Part shown: in pieces, positions 1 through 8,056 of the stretch | Position numbering within the stretch: the first letter of the stretch is position 1 | Layout of the letters: each line of letters begins with the position of its first letter | Source: Natronohydrobacter sp. | Lineage (GTDB): Bacteria; Pseudomonadota; Alphaproteobacteria; Rhodobacterales; Rhodobacteraceae | DNA length: 13,634 bases | Direction of reading: 5' to 3' | Assembly (NCBI GenBank): GCA_007118445.1 | Contig: SKRP01000049.1 | Coordinates: 1 to 13,634, forward strand | Notes under the pieces: generated by a model | The model's database searches: none | Seen by the model: only the letters and a program-made list of their open reading frames with translations | Told to the model about the DNA's origin: nothing | Position numbers and translations under genes: made by a program

Positions 1-1933
1 CAATGCCCTTGGGCCGGAACTGGATGAACAGGATGATGAACAGCACCATGAAGGTCTGCGCGGCCAGCGTATTGGCCGGGTTGAACCACTCGATGCCCTT
101 TTGCAGGAAGCCGATCAGCGTTGCGCCCGCAAGCGTGCCGAAAACCGAGCCGACACCGCCCACAACCACGGTCATGAAGCTCTGCACGATGTAATTCGCG
201 CCCATTTCGGATGTGACCTGCGCCACCAGCCCGATGGACACGCCAGCAACGCCCGCGATGCCGGACCCTAGCCCGAAGGTCAGCATATTGATCCGGTCGG
301 GATTGATTCCCATGCTGGCCGCCATACCAGGGTTCTGCGTGACAGCGCGGACTTCCAGCCCCAGCCGCGTGCGGTTCAGGATGTAGAGCAGCATCAGCAG
401 GAAGCCGATGGCCATGACGAAGATCGCAACCCGGATCGAGGCGACTGACACCACGTCATTGACCTGAATCGCGCCTGCCAGCCAGTCGGGCGCGGTCAGC
501 GGGCGGGCCTGTGTGCCGAAGATGTTTTTCGCCAGTTGCTGCAGCGCAATGGAAATGCCGAAAGTCGCGAGCAGGGTTTCCAGGGGCCGGGTGTAGAGAT
601 GCCGGATCACCAGCCGCTCCATCGCCACGCCGGCGGCAAAGGTCACGGCAAAGGCCAGCGGCAGGGCAATGACCAGCGATGTGGTGTAACTCGGGATCAC
701 GGTCTGCACGACATAGCCGGTATAGGCACCCATCATGATGAATTCGCCATGCGCCATGTTGATCACCCGCATCACGCCGAAGGTGATCGCAAGGCCGATG
801 GCGGCCAGAAAGAAGATCGAGGCGAGAGACAGCGCATCAAGCGAGATCGCGGCGAACTGCCAGAGCGAAATCATGTTGCGCGTGCTGTCCAGCGCTTCGC
901 GCGCGGCATCGGTCACAGCAGGGTCGGGTTCCAGATAGACGTCAAAGAACACGACCTCGCTGACCGCGTCACGCATGTCTTGCTCGGTTACCAGCGGCGG
1001 GACAAGGCCATCAGACTCGAGTGTCGCATAGGCCGCGCGGCGCATTTCGTCAGTGGTCAGCTGATGCACGGGTATTCCGCCTGCGGCACCATCCACGACA
1101 TTGTTGCGCAGCGCGTCGCGGATGGCGTTGCGGCCAGGGCGGGCCGGGACCAGACCGGCATCGGACAGAGTGGCATAGGCCGCGATCAGGTCGATATCAA
1201 CGCCTGGTTCGCGGATACGGGCGACATTCGTGCCCTCGGGGATCTCGGTGGCGAAATCCGCGCGGGTCTGCAGTATCTGGTTCAGCGCACGCCGGGCCTC
1301 GGTGCTGATATCCCCGCGCAGCCCGTCGATGGCATCCACCCGCACGACAGGATCGGTCGCGAAACGGGCGTTCAGCAAGTCCAGAAGACGATCCATGCGC
1401 GCGGCGATCCTGCTATCCTCTTCTGTTGCGCGCGCAGCGCGCAACGCATCGATCTGGTCGGCCTCGGGGCTGCGCGCTATGGTCTCGAGTGCTGCCAGAC
1501 GACGCTCGGGGTCCGGAGCCTGGAGTTCAAAGCCGACCAGCGCGGCACTGAGTTCACGGCGCACGCCCGCATTGGGGCGAATCTGGTTGACCTCGCGGGT
1601 GCTGACCGTGCCGATCTCGGCGCCGGTATCAATGTCGATCAGCACCAGCATCCGTTCAGGGGTCTCGGAGGCATAGAAGAACAGCCCGTCATCAGGGCGT
1701 TCGAAAACCTCGCGATCCCCCCATGCGCGCAGGAAGTCGACTGTGCCGGGCGGGTCTGCCTCCAGCAAGGCGCGCAACACATCCGGCACTGTAGCACGCG
1801 ACGGGCGGCCGACATTTTCCTGAACGTTTTGCAGGGTGTCCTGCAACGGGGTCGGACTATCCGCCTTGACCTGCAGGGGCAGGGTGATGGCCAGCGTGAG
1901 AACGAAGGCAACCAGCGGGAAGAGGCGCGGCAT
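1..1933 (-). CDS. urtB: Urea ABC transporter permease UrtB (C-terminus cut by window edge)
   Basis: UrtB is one of two inner-membrane permeases of the UrtABCDE high-affinity urea importer, a branched-chain-amino-acid-type ABC transporter. I translated 644 codons from ATG 1933 to the left edge. Residues 1-24 look like a signal peptide (hydrophobic core, VKA-D cleavage). Residues 25-340 form the long, mostly helical periplasmic extension typical of bacterial UrtB. From about 365 on are the membrane segments, with family blocks such as GLAITFGVMRVINMAHGEF (380-398), RPLETLLATFGISIALQQ (449-466), TRLGLEVRAVTQNPGMAASMG (522-542, starting here at T522) and VGGVGSVFGTLAG (591-603). The visible end, FRPKGI, is a few residues short of the usual C-terminus, so the gene is probably intact. 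It lies 66 nt downstream of urtA in the same operon. No good Shine-Dalgarno precedes the ATG. Residues 251-274 and 300-323 are similar to each other (see findings). Confidence 0.95.
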   Translation of the reverse strand, partial: MPRLFPLVAFVLTLAITLPLQVKADSPTPLQDTLQNVQENVGRPSRATVPDVLRALLEADPPGTVDFLRAWGDREVFERPDDGLFFYASETPERMLVLIDIDTGAEIGTVSTREVNQIRPNAGVRRELSAALVGFELQAPDPERRLAALETIARSPEADQIDALRAARATEEDSRIAARMDRLLDLLNARFATDPVVRVDAIDGLRGDISTEARRALNQILQTRADFATEIPEGTNVARIREPGVDIDLIAAYATLSDAGLVPARPGRNAIRDALRNNVVDGAAGGIPVHQLTTDEMRRAAYATLESDGLVPPLVTEQDMRDAVSEVVFFDVYLEPDPAVTDAAREALDSTRNMISLWQFAAISLDALSLASIFFLAAIGLAITFGVMRVINMAHGEFIMMGAYTGYVVQTVIPSYTTSLVIALPLAFAVTFAAGVAMERLVIRHLYTRPLETLLATFGISIALQQLAKNIFGTQARPLTAPDWLAGAIQVNDVVSVASIRVAIFVMAIGFLLMLLYILNRTRLGLEVRAVTQNPGMAASMGINPDRINMLTFGLGSGIAGVAGVSIGLVAQVTSEMGANYIVQSFMTVVVGGVGSVFGTLAGATLIGFLQKGIEWFNPANTLAAQTFMVLFIILFIQFRPKGI

Positions 1934-1961
1934 GAGCAGGGACTTTCGGAACAGTGCTGGG

Positions 1962-1990
1962 GTAGGGTGCGTGCTGAGCACGCACCCTAC
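1962..1990. repeat. Perfect 13-bp-arm palindrome between urtA and urtB
   Basis: The arms GTAGGGTGCGTGC (1962-1974) and GCACGCACCCTAC (1978-1990) are exact inverted repeats around TGA. In mRNA this forms a GC-rich hairpin with a 3-nt loop. It has no following T-run in the minus (transcribed) direction, so it is not a classical terminator. It begins 9 nt after the urtA stop and ends 28 nt before the urtB start. The likely roles are protecting the 3' end of urtA message or partly attenuating urtB. It also resembles a dispersed REP-like palindrome of this bacterial group, which is from memory and not checked. Confidence 0.85.
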
Positions 1991-1999
1991 GAGGGCTGA

Positions 2000-3280
2000 T
2001 CAGTAGTTCGAGGTCAGCTGGACACAGGTCTCGGTAGCGGTATCGAACATGCCGCATTCCAGCGTCTGCCAGTCGCTGATCAGTGTGGCGCTTTCGGGCA
2101 GGAAGGGCGACCAGGCCTCGCCTGGCACTTCTTCGGTCTGGCTGATGATGTCGAACTGACCATCTGCGCGGATTTCACCGATCAGAACAGGTTTCGACAG
2201 ATGATGGTTCACATTCATAACAGCCGTTCCGCCTGTCAGATTCGGGAATTCCTGCCCCCACATGGCTTCGCGCACTGCGTCGACATCGGTGGTTCCGGCT
2301 TGCTCGACAGCCTGAACCCACATGTTGAAGCCGATGTAATGCGCTTCCATCGGGTCATTGGTCACGCGGTTCGTGTCGCCGATGAATTCATGCCAGGCCG
2401 CGATGAATTCCTCGTTCTCGGGCGTATCCGCGGACATGAAGTAATTCCACGCTGCCAGATGACCGACAAGTCTTGATGTGTCGAGCCCCGAAAGCTCTTC
2501 CTCACCCACCGAGAAGGCCACCACCGGAATGTCATCCGCACTCACACCCTGAGCAGCGAGTTCAGTATAAAAGCCGATATTCGCGTCGCCATTGATCGTC
2601 GAGATCACGCCCACCTGCTTGCCCCCGGCACCAAGTCCGATCACATCCGAGACAATGGTTGACCAGTCAGCATGGCCGAAAGGTGTGTAATTGACGAAGA
2701 TGTCTTCTGCCGCGATGCCCTTGGACAACAGATAGGATTCCAGGATCGCATTCGTCGTGCGCGGATAGACATAATCGGTGCCGAGGAGTGCGAAGCTCTC
2801 GACGCCCAGTTCCTCGAGGAAATAATCCACTGCCGGGATCGCCTGGGTGTTGGGCGCGGCCCCGGTATAGAAAACGTTGCGCGAGCTTTCCTGCCCTTCA
2901 TACTGGACCGGATAGAACATCAGACCATTGAGTTCCTCCAGCACAGGCAGCAGCGCTTTTCGGCTGACCGAGGTCCACGCCCCGAAGATGACATCAACTT
3001 CGTTGACGGTCAGCAACTGGCGGGTCAGTTCTGCAAAGAGCGGCCAGTCAGAGGCTGGATCGACAACCACGGCTTCCAGTTCGCAGCCCAGCAAGCCACC
3101 ATTGGCATTCTGCTGATCGACCAGCATGAGCATGACATCGCGCAAGGTGGTTTCCGAAATCGCCATGCTGCCGGAAAGAGAGTGCAGGACTCCGACCTTG
3201 ATCGAGCAATCCGCGAAGGCAGGTGCGGCAAACAGCATGGTGGCTGCGGCAGTGGTCGTCAGCAGTTTTTGTCTGGTCAT
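2000..3280 (-). CDS. urtA: Urea ABC transporter substrate-binding protein UrtA
   Basis: UrtA is the periplasmic binding protein that captures urea and delivers it to the UrtBC permease. It belongs to the type 1 periplasmic binding fold, Livh/AmiC-like group. The protein is 426 aa, normal for the family. Residues 1-23 are a signal peptide ending APAFA-D. Diagnostic UrtA blocks follow directly: IKVGVLHSLSGSMAISETT, VVVDPASDWPLFAE, FGAWTSVSRKALLPVLEELNG, MFYPVQYEGQE and FYTGAAPNTQAIPAV. The ORF is open to 3463, but I chose ATG 3280. It opens the signal peptide and has AGGAG 10 nt upstream, whereas the extra 61 residues have no signal or family character. It is the first gene of the urt operon here, followed by urtB. 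Urea transporters are usually under nitrogen (NtrC) control, but I found no convincing sigma-54 site. Confidence 0.96.
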   Translation of the reverse strand: MTRQKLLTTTAAATMLFAAPAFADCSIKVGVLHSLSGSMAISETTLRDVMLMLVDQQNANGGLLGCELEAVVVDPASDWPLFAELTRQLLTVNEVDVIFGAWTSVSRKALLPVLEELNGLMFYPVQYEGQESSRNVFYTGAAPNTQAIPAVDYFLEELGVESFALLGTDYVYPRTTNAILESYLLSKGIAAEDIFVNYTPFGHADWSTIVSDVIGLGAGGKQVGVISTINGDANIGFYTELAAQGVSADDIPVVAFSVGEEELSGLDTSRLVGHLAAWNYFMSADTPENEEFIAAWHEFIGDTNRVTNDPMEAHYIGFNMWVQAVEQAGTTDVDAVREAMWGQEFPNLTGGTAVMNVNHHLSKPVLIGEIRADGQFDIISQTEEVPGEAWSPFLPESATLISDWQTLECGMFDTATETCVQLTSNY

Positions 3281-3591
3281 TTGAAGCGTGCTCCTGTTGA
3301 TGCAATGCAGGTTTGGAAAGGTTGAACCCTGTGCGTCCCGGTCGTGGCTCTCATCCTCGCGATTGCAGGTTCCGGCGTGTAACTCGTCGCCAAAGGGTGT
3401 GGCGGAAGGGGCCTTCGGTCGGGCATCCCCCGGCGCTGTCTTTTTGCGCTGCGGCATCGCCAAATCAAAACAAGCTGCCTTCCTTGGACAGGATTTGCAC
3501 AGCGACTCAGCGGGCGCGGCTCATTTCTTCAGCATGATTTTTCGGGAATGCGTGGAAAATGTGCAGATGACAGACGGCGTTTGCGCGCATC

Positions 3592-3607
3592 GCTTCTTTG
3601 AAGAAGC
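3592..3607. promoter_or_regulatory. Palindromic operator candidate upstream of urtA
   Basis: GCTTCTT (3592-3598) and AAGAAGC (3601-3607) are perfect inverted repeats around TG. It is the cleanest dyad in the 442-nt gap and lies about 312 nt upstream of the urtA start and 116 nt upstream of the tRNA. It could be a regulator binding site. I recognise no specific regulator family, and it may be chance. Confidence 0.3.
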
Positions 3608-3684
3608 TCTGTGTTTGCTATTCACCTGCCAAGCTTGCTGCGACCGGCGCGTGATATCGGCAATCCGCGCGCAGGATTTTGCAG

Positions 3685-3713
3685 TTGATCGGGCGACAAA
3701 AAGCGGCTACGCC
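3685..3713 (+). promoter_or_regulatory. Possible sigma-70-type promoter of tRNA-Val
   Basis: TTGATC (3685-3690) and TACGCC (3708-3713) are separated by 17 nt and lie about 10 nt before the first tRNA base. Spacing and position fit, but the -10 match is poor, so this is only a candidate. Confidence 0.25.
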
Positions 3714-3722
3714 CTGCGGCGC

Positions 3723-3798
<76 letters not shown>

Positions 3799-3887
3799 CC
3801 CGGAATGCGCTGCAGCATATCAGACGCGCCCCTTCGAGCATCCGCCTGCAGGGTGTTACCTTCTTGCCAGCCACGCGTTATGGTTGC

Positions 3888-3908
3888 ATTAACCGAAGTC
3901 GGGTTAAT
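3888..3908. promoter_or_regulatory. Inverted repeat upstream of the sensor kinase gene
   Basis: ATTAACC (3888-3894) and GGTTAAT (3902-3908) are exact inverted repeats with a 7-nt spacer, lying 62 nt before the preferred start of the kinase. It may be an operator or a weak hairpin in the leader. The two TTAA cores are 11 nt apart, which does not fit the CtrA spacing. Confidence 0.3.
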
Positions 3909-3970
3909 TGACCCTTGATCGGGTTCATGTGCAACTGACGACAGCACAATGCGGTCAGGATGCGGGATGC

Positions 3971-6900
3971 ATGGCAGCCCTGTCGGGTGGCGGAGGTGAT
4001 TGGCTGACCTTGAAAAGAACAGTGTCACATCGAAGCAAGGATACGCGAAACACGGATCTGCTGGCTCTGGCAGTTGATCTGCTGGGCGATATCCTGCGCG
4101 CGCCGCCGACCGATATTGACGCCTCTGTGAAGAATGCCCTTGGCCGCGTCGGAAGATTCTGCGGGGCAGACCGGGCCTATGTGTTCCGGAACCAAGCCGT
4201 GCAGCGTGACACTCGGGCGGATAGATTCCACGCTTGGTGTGCCGATGGGCCGTTTTGCAATCTTCATTGCAACCAGCATCCGGCAGAACACCTGTTGGCG
4301 CTCTGGCACGGCACGCTATGGCGGAATAGGGCAATTGAAATTGCAGATGTGGGGGCGCTCTGCGATTGCTCGGCACAAAAAGCCATTCTGCAATTGCGCG
4401 GCGTCTGGTCCGTGCTTGCAGTGCCAATGCGTACCGCCGGGCAACTGACGGGTTTCGTGGGTTTCGAAACACTCCAGCGGCGGCGGCGCGAGTTCGACCC
4501 CGATGAGATCCAGCTGCTCTCCTCCGTCGCGGATGCCATCGGGGCGGCACTCGCGCGCGCCGAGGCCACCGCAGAGCTTGCCGCCGCGCGGACCCATATG
4601 TCCGAAGCTCATGATCGCCTGAAAACGACACTCGGGGCCTTGCAGGAACTGGTGGTCGAAGTGGATGCGAACGGGCGCTATGTTGCTGTCCATACCGCAG
4701 ACCAGGGCCAGATGATGGTCAGGGCGGAAGATCTGATCGGCAAGACTCATGAAGACGTCATGCCCCCCGACATTGCCGCTCTGAACCGCCGCGCCATGGC
4801 AGAAGTGGATGCAACCGGACGCTCGGGGCCGCACCATTTCTGGGCGGACACCCTGCGGGGTCGACGGCGCTATGCGGTCACTGTGACACCCCGCCCGCCA
4901 GACCGGCCAGGTGAGTTGTCAGGTTATGTCTTCGTCGCGCGCGACGTTACCGAAGAATGGCGGCTGGCGGCCGAGGCCGAGCGTCTGGGCCTGATTGCCC
5001 GGCGGATGACCGATCTTGTGATGATCATAGGGCTTGATTCGCGGATCGAATGGGTCAATCCTGCCTTCGAGGCGCGCACTGGCTGGACGCTGGACGAGGT
5101 GCGGGGTCGCAGGCCGCCGGATTTCCTGCATGCGCCAGGGACTGACAGGGCAGAGACCGCACGCATCGCTGCTGAAATGGATGCAGGCCGCGCCACGAAA
5201 GCGGAATTGCTCAACCAGACCCGTGATGGCGAGGAATTCTGGACAGAAATCGACCTGCAACCGCTGCGCGATGCCGATGGCCAGTTGACCGGGTTCGTCT
5301 CCATCGAAACCGACATCACCGAACGCAAGGCGCAGGCGGCCGCATTGGAAGCCCTGGCACAGGACGCCACCGAGGCCCGCAAACGGCTGGAAATGGCCGT
5401 CGAGGCGCTGCCGGACGCGTTTGCCTTTTTCGACGCGGATAACCGTCTGGTGCTGTGTAACAGCCGCTACCGTGCCTCTTTCCCGTCAGTGGCGCGGATC
5501 ACCCGGCCAGGCGTCACATTCGAGGAGGTGGTGCGCTGTCTGGCCGAGAGCGGCGACGTGTCCGAGATTGCCGGGCGCGAGGCAGAATGGATCGCCGAGC
5601 GTCTGCAGCATCATCACGCGGCCAGCGCCTCGCTGGAACAGCAGATGGCCGGACGCTGGATCCGGATGATCGAACGGGCGACGCCCGATGGTGGCCGCGT
5701 CGGGATGCGCATTGACATAACCGCCCTCAAGGAGGCAGAGCGGCGGCTTGCTGATATCATTCAGGGGGCCGAGGCGGGAACCTGGGAATGGCATATCAAT
5801 ACCGGTGCCAATATCATCAATGACCGCTGGGCCGAGATCGTTGGCCATACGCTGCAAGACCTTGCGCCCCTGACTATCGACGTATGGCACCGTCTGGTGC
5901 ACCCCGAAGATCTGGACATCGCCGAAGCCAGACTGGCCCGCGTCTTCGGCGGAGAGCTCGATCGCTTCGAATATGAATTGCGGATGCGTCACAAGGACGG
6001 TCACTGGGTCTGGGTCATGTCGCGCGGCCGGGTCTCGCGCTGGTCGCCCGACGGGACGCCGGAGGTGATGGCAGGTGTTCATATCGACATCACTGCGCTC
6101 AAACGCGCAGAGGCGAGGCTGGAAGAAATCATAGATGCAGCATCGGCCGGGACCTGGGAATTCGACCGTGTCACCGACACCAAACGGGTGAATGAACGTT
6201 GGGCCGAAATGCTGGGCTACACGCGCGCGGAACTGGCGGACCGGCCACATTTCGGCTTTCGTGAGCTTGTCCATCCCGAAGATCTTGCCATTCTGGACAT
6301 GCAGGAAAAGACCTTGCTTGCAGCCGGTCAGGACGCGTTTGCCAATGAAATCCGGATGCAGCACAAGCAGGGTCACTGGGTCCATGTCCTGTCACGCGGA
6401 CGCGTCATCGCGCGGGACAAGGATGACCGGCCATTGAAACTGGCGGGGATTCATCTCGACATCACGGAACGGATGCAGCTCGAGGCGCAGCTGACCGCCG
6501 AGCGGGACTATCTTGCAAGTCTGATGGACACGTCGGTATCCGGGATAACTGCGCTCAATGCCAAAGGTCGTATCATATTCGCCAATCGCGGCGCAGAGCG
6601 CATTCTGGGTCTTGCTGCCACAGAGATCGACGGAATGTGCTTTGACGAAAGCAGATGGGGTATCGCGGCGCTGGACGGGGGGCCCTTCCCGCCGGACGCT
6701 CTGCCTTTCACACGGGTCATGGCCGAGGGACGTGTGGTGCGTGATGTACGCTTTTCGATCAGGCAGCCTGACGGATCCCGGCGTGTCCTGTCGGTCAATG
6801 CAGCCCCGATCAATTCTGAAGGGCTGGATGTGCGCGTGGTCTGCTCGATCAACGATATCACCGATCAGGTGGCCGCCGAAAATGACCTGCGCGAGGCCGC

Positions 6901-8050
6901 GGCGCGGGCCGAAGCCGCAAGCCGCGCCAAATCGCTGTTTCTGGCCAATATGAGCCATGAAATCCGCACGCCGCTGAATGGCGTGCTGGGCATGGCGCAG
7001 TTGCTGGAGGCGGAATTATCCGATCCGGGGCATCTCGGGATGCTGGCCACGATCCGGGCGTCAGGTGAAACCCTTCTGGGGGTGCTCAATGATGTGCTGG
7101 ACATGTCCAAGATCGAGGCTGGTAAACTGGCGCTGGAGCAGGTCCCCTTCGTGCCTGCCGATCTGGTGCATCAGGTCGAGTCAATTCACAAGGTCACGGC
7201 CGAGGAAAAGGGGTTGGCGCTTGCGCTGGACATAGGTGCTGCTGCGCGCAGGCACCGGCTGGGCGATCCTGGTCGGCTGGCGCAGATTCTGCACAATCTT
7301 GTTGGCAATGCTGTCAAGTTCACCAGGTCCGGCAAGGTGAGCGTCACGCTGGATGCGGGCGCAGATGACGCGTTGGAACTGGTGGTGCGCGATACCGGAA
7401 TCGGCATGACAGCCGAGCAGGTCGCGCGCGTGTTCGAAGAGTTTGAACAGGCAGACGGGACTGTCACCCGGCGTTTTGGCGGAACCGGGCTGGGGATGTC
7501 GATCGTCAAGCGCCTTGTGTCCCTGATGCAGGGCGATATCACGCTGGACAGCACGCCCGGGCTGGGAACCGAAGTCCATGTCCGTCTGCCGCTTCCATTC
7601 GCACCGTCTTTGCCTGCTGCGCCCCGGGCGGCACCCGTGCCATCGCTTCTGGGGCTGCGGGTTCTTGCGGCTGATGACAACCGCACCAACCGGACGATCA
7701 TGGGCGGTCTGATGGCGCGGCTGGGCGTGGATATCGTGCTGGCAGAGAATGGGCGGGACGCGCTCGACAAATGGCAAGCCGGTCGATTCGATCTCTATCT
7801 TCTGGATATCTCGATGCCGGAACTGGACGGGCTTGGGGCACTGTCTGCATTGCGCGAGCGTGAAATGGCCGCCGGTCAGCCCCCGAAACCCGCGATCGCC
7901 GTGACCGCCAATGTCATGTCGCATCAGGTCGATGCCTATCTGCGGGCCGGTTTCACGACCTGTCTGGGCAAACCGTTCCGGCGCGATGACATGGTCAGCG
8001 CCATGATGGCAGCGCTTGACAACACAGGCGGGTCCGGCCAGCCTCCATGA
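3971..8050 (+). CDS. Large soluble hybrid sensor histidine kinase (GAF, six PAS, HisKA, HATPase, receiver)
   Basis: This protein senses a signal, autophosphorylates on His and passes phosphate to its own receiver. It is 1359 aa counted from ATG 3971. Approximate domains: GAF 30-200; PAS 215-328; PAS 340-455; PAS 473-585; PAS 592-710; PAS 718-835; PAS 840-965; HisKA 985-1050 with phosphoacceptor His996 in MSHEIRTPLN; HATPase 1090-1210 with N box HNLVGNAVKF, DTGIGM, FEEFEQ and FGGTGLGM; receiver 1229-1345 with Asp1279 in LLDISMPELDG and the conserved LGKPF lysine. There is no membrane segment or HPt domain, so it is probably cytosolic and needs an external phosphotransfer partner. The start is uncertain. 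TTG 3908 is the longest choice. ATG 3971 has AGGA 10 nt upstream. TTG 4010 lies 9 nt after a near-perfect GGAGGTGAT. All three keep the GAF domain intact. The signal and target are unknown. Confidence 0.93.
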   Translation: MAALSGGGGDWLTLKRTVSHRSKDTRNTDLLALAVDLLGDILRAPPTDIDASVKNALGRVGRFCGADRAYVFRNQAVQRDTRADRFHAWCADGPFCNLHCNQHPAEHLLALWHGTLWRNRAIEIADVGALCDCSAQKAILQLRGVWSVLAVPMRTAGQLTGFVGFETLQRRRREFDPDEIQLLSSVADAIGAALARAEATAELAAARTHMSEAHDRLKTTLGALQELVVEVDANGRYVAVHTADQGQMMVRAEDLIGKTHEDVMPPDIAALNRRAMAEVDATGRSGPHHFWADTLRGRRRYAVTVTPRPPDRPGELSGYVFVARDVTEEWRLAAEAERLGLIARRMTDLVMIIGLDSRIEWVNPAFEARTGWTLDEVRGRRPPDFLHAPGTDRAETARIAAEMDAGRATKAELLNQTRDGEEFWTEIDLQPLRDADGQLTGFVSIETDITERKAQAAALEALAQDATEARKRLEMAVEALPDAFAFFDADNRLVLCNSRYRASFPSVARITRPGVTFEEVVRCLAESGDVSEIAGREAEWIAERLQHHHAASASLEQQMAGRWIRMIERATPDGGRVGMRIDITALKEAERRLADIIQGAEAGTWEWHINTGANIINDRWAEIVGHTLQDLAPLTIDVWHRLVHPEDLDIAEARLARVFGGELDRFEYELRMRHKDGHWVWVMSRGRVSRWSPDGTPEVMAGVHIDITALKRAEARLEEIIDAASAGTWEFDRVTDTKRVNERWAEMLGYTRAELADRPHFGFRELVHPEDLAILDMQEKTLLAAGQDAFANEIRMQHKQGHWVHVLSRGRVIARDKDDRPLKLAGIHLDITERMQLEAQLTAERDYLASLMDTSVSGITALNAKGRIIFANRGAERILGLAATEIDGMCFDESRWGIAALDGGPFPPDALPFTRVMAEGRVVRDVRFSIRQPDGSRRVLSVNAAPINSEGLDVRVVCSINDITDQVAAENDLREAAARAEAASRAKSLFLANMSHEIRTPLNGVLGMAQLLEAELSDPGHLGMLATIRASGETLLGVLNDVLDMSKIEAGKLALEQVPFVPADLVHQVESIHKVTAEEKGLALALDIGAAARRHRLGDPGRLAQILHNLVGNAVKFTRSGKVSVTLDAGADDALELVVRDTGIGMTAEQVARVFEEFEQADGTVTRRFGGTGLGMSIVKRLVSLMQGDITLDSTPGLGTEVHVRLPLPFAPSLPAAPRAAPVPSLLGLRVLAADDNRTNRTIMGGLMARLGVDIVLAENGRDALDKWQAGRFDLYLLDISMPELDGLGALSALREREMAAGQPPKPAIAVTANVMSHQVDAYLRAGFTTCLGKPFRRDDMVSAMMAALDNTGGSGQPP
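5741..6472 (+). repeat. Tandem duplicated PAS modules inside the sensor kinase
   Basis: Two consecutive modules of about 122 codons (5741-6106 and 6110-6472) align without gaps by eye. Both carry AGTWE near the start, a RWAE segment, LVHPEDL, GHWV followed by SRGRV, and a final AG(V/I)H(I/L)DIT. I count 27 identities in the first 58 aligned residues. The DNA also remains similar around the GHWV segment. The other four PAS modules are clearly less alike, so this pair points to a later internal duplication. Confidence 0.8.
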
Positions 8051-8056
8051 TCAGGC

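Larger units (their letters stand above)
3281..3722. other. Non-coding region between urtA and tRNA-Val
   Basis: These 442 nt hold no ORF that looks like a gene; the overlapping plus-strand frame has no recognisable protein character. The segment should carry the urtA promoter (minus strand) and the tRNA promoter (plus strand). It contains the urtA ribosome binding site (AGGAG on the minus strand), a perfect palindrome at 3592-3607 and a weak tRNA promoter candidate at 3685-3713. I looked for a -24/-12 sigma-54 element (TGGCAC-N5-TTGCW) reading toward urtA and saw none that fits. Confidence 0.7.

Noticed and set aside
536..1999. Long 487-aa plus-strand ORF opposite urtB
   Set aside because: It is the antisense shadow of urtB. 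The protein has no family character and is rich in H, R, D and G, as expected from reverse reading of high-GC coding DNA.
3281..3463. N-terminal extension of UrtA to 3463
   Set aside because: The signal peptide starts at ATG 3280 with its own AGGAG. The added 61 residues have no secretion signal and would bury it.
3685..3722. Terminator on the minus strand near the tRNA (GC-rich stretch followed by TTTTTG)
   Set aside because: The stem is only three or four base pairs and no minus-strand gene ends there.
3888..3908. CtrA binding site at the TTAA dyad
   Set aside because: CtrA sites have TTAA cores about 7 nt apart; here they are 11 nt apart and in inverted-repeat context.
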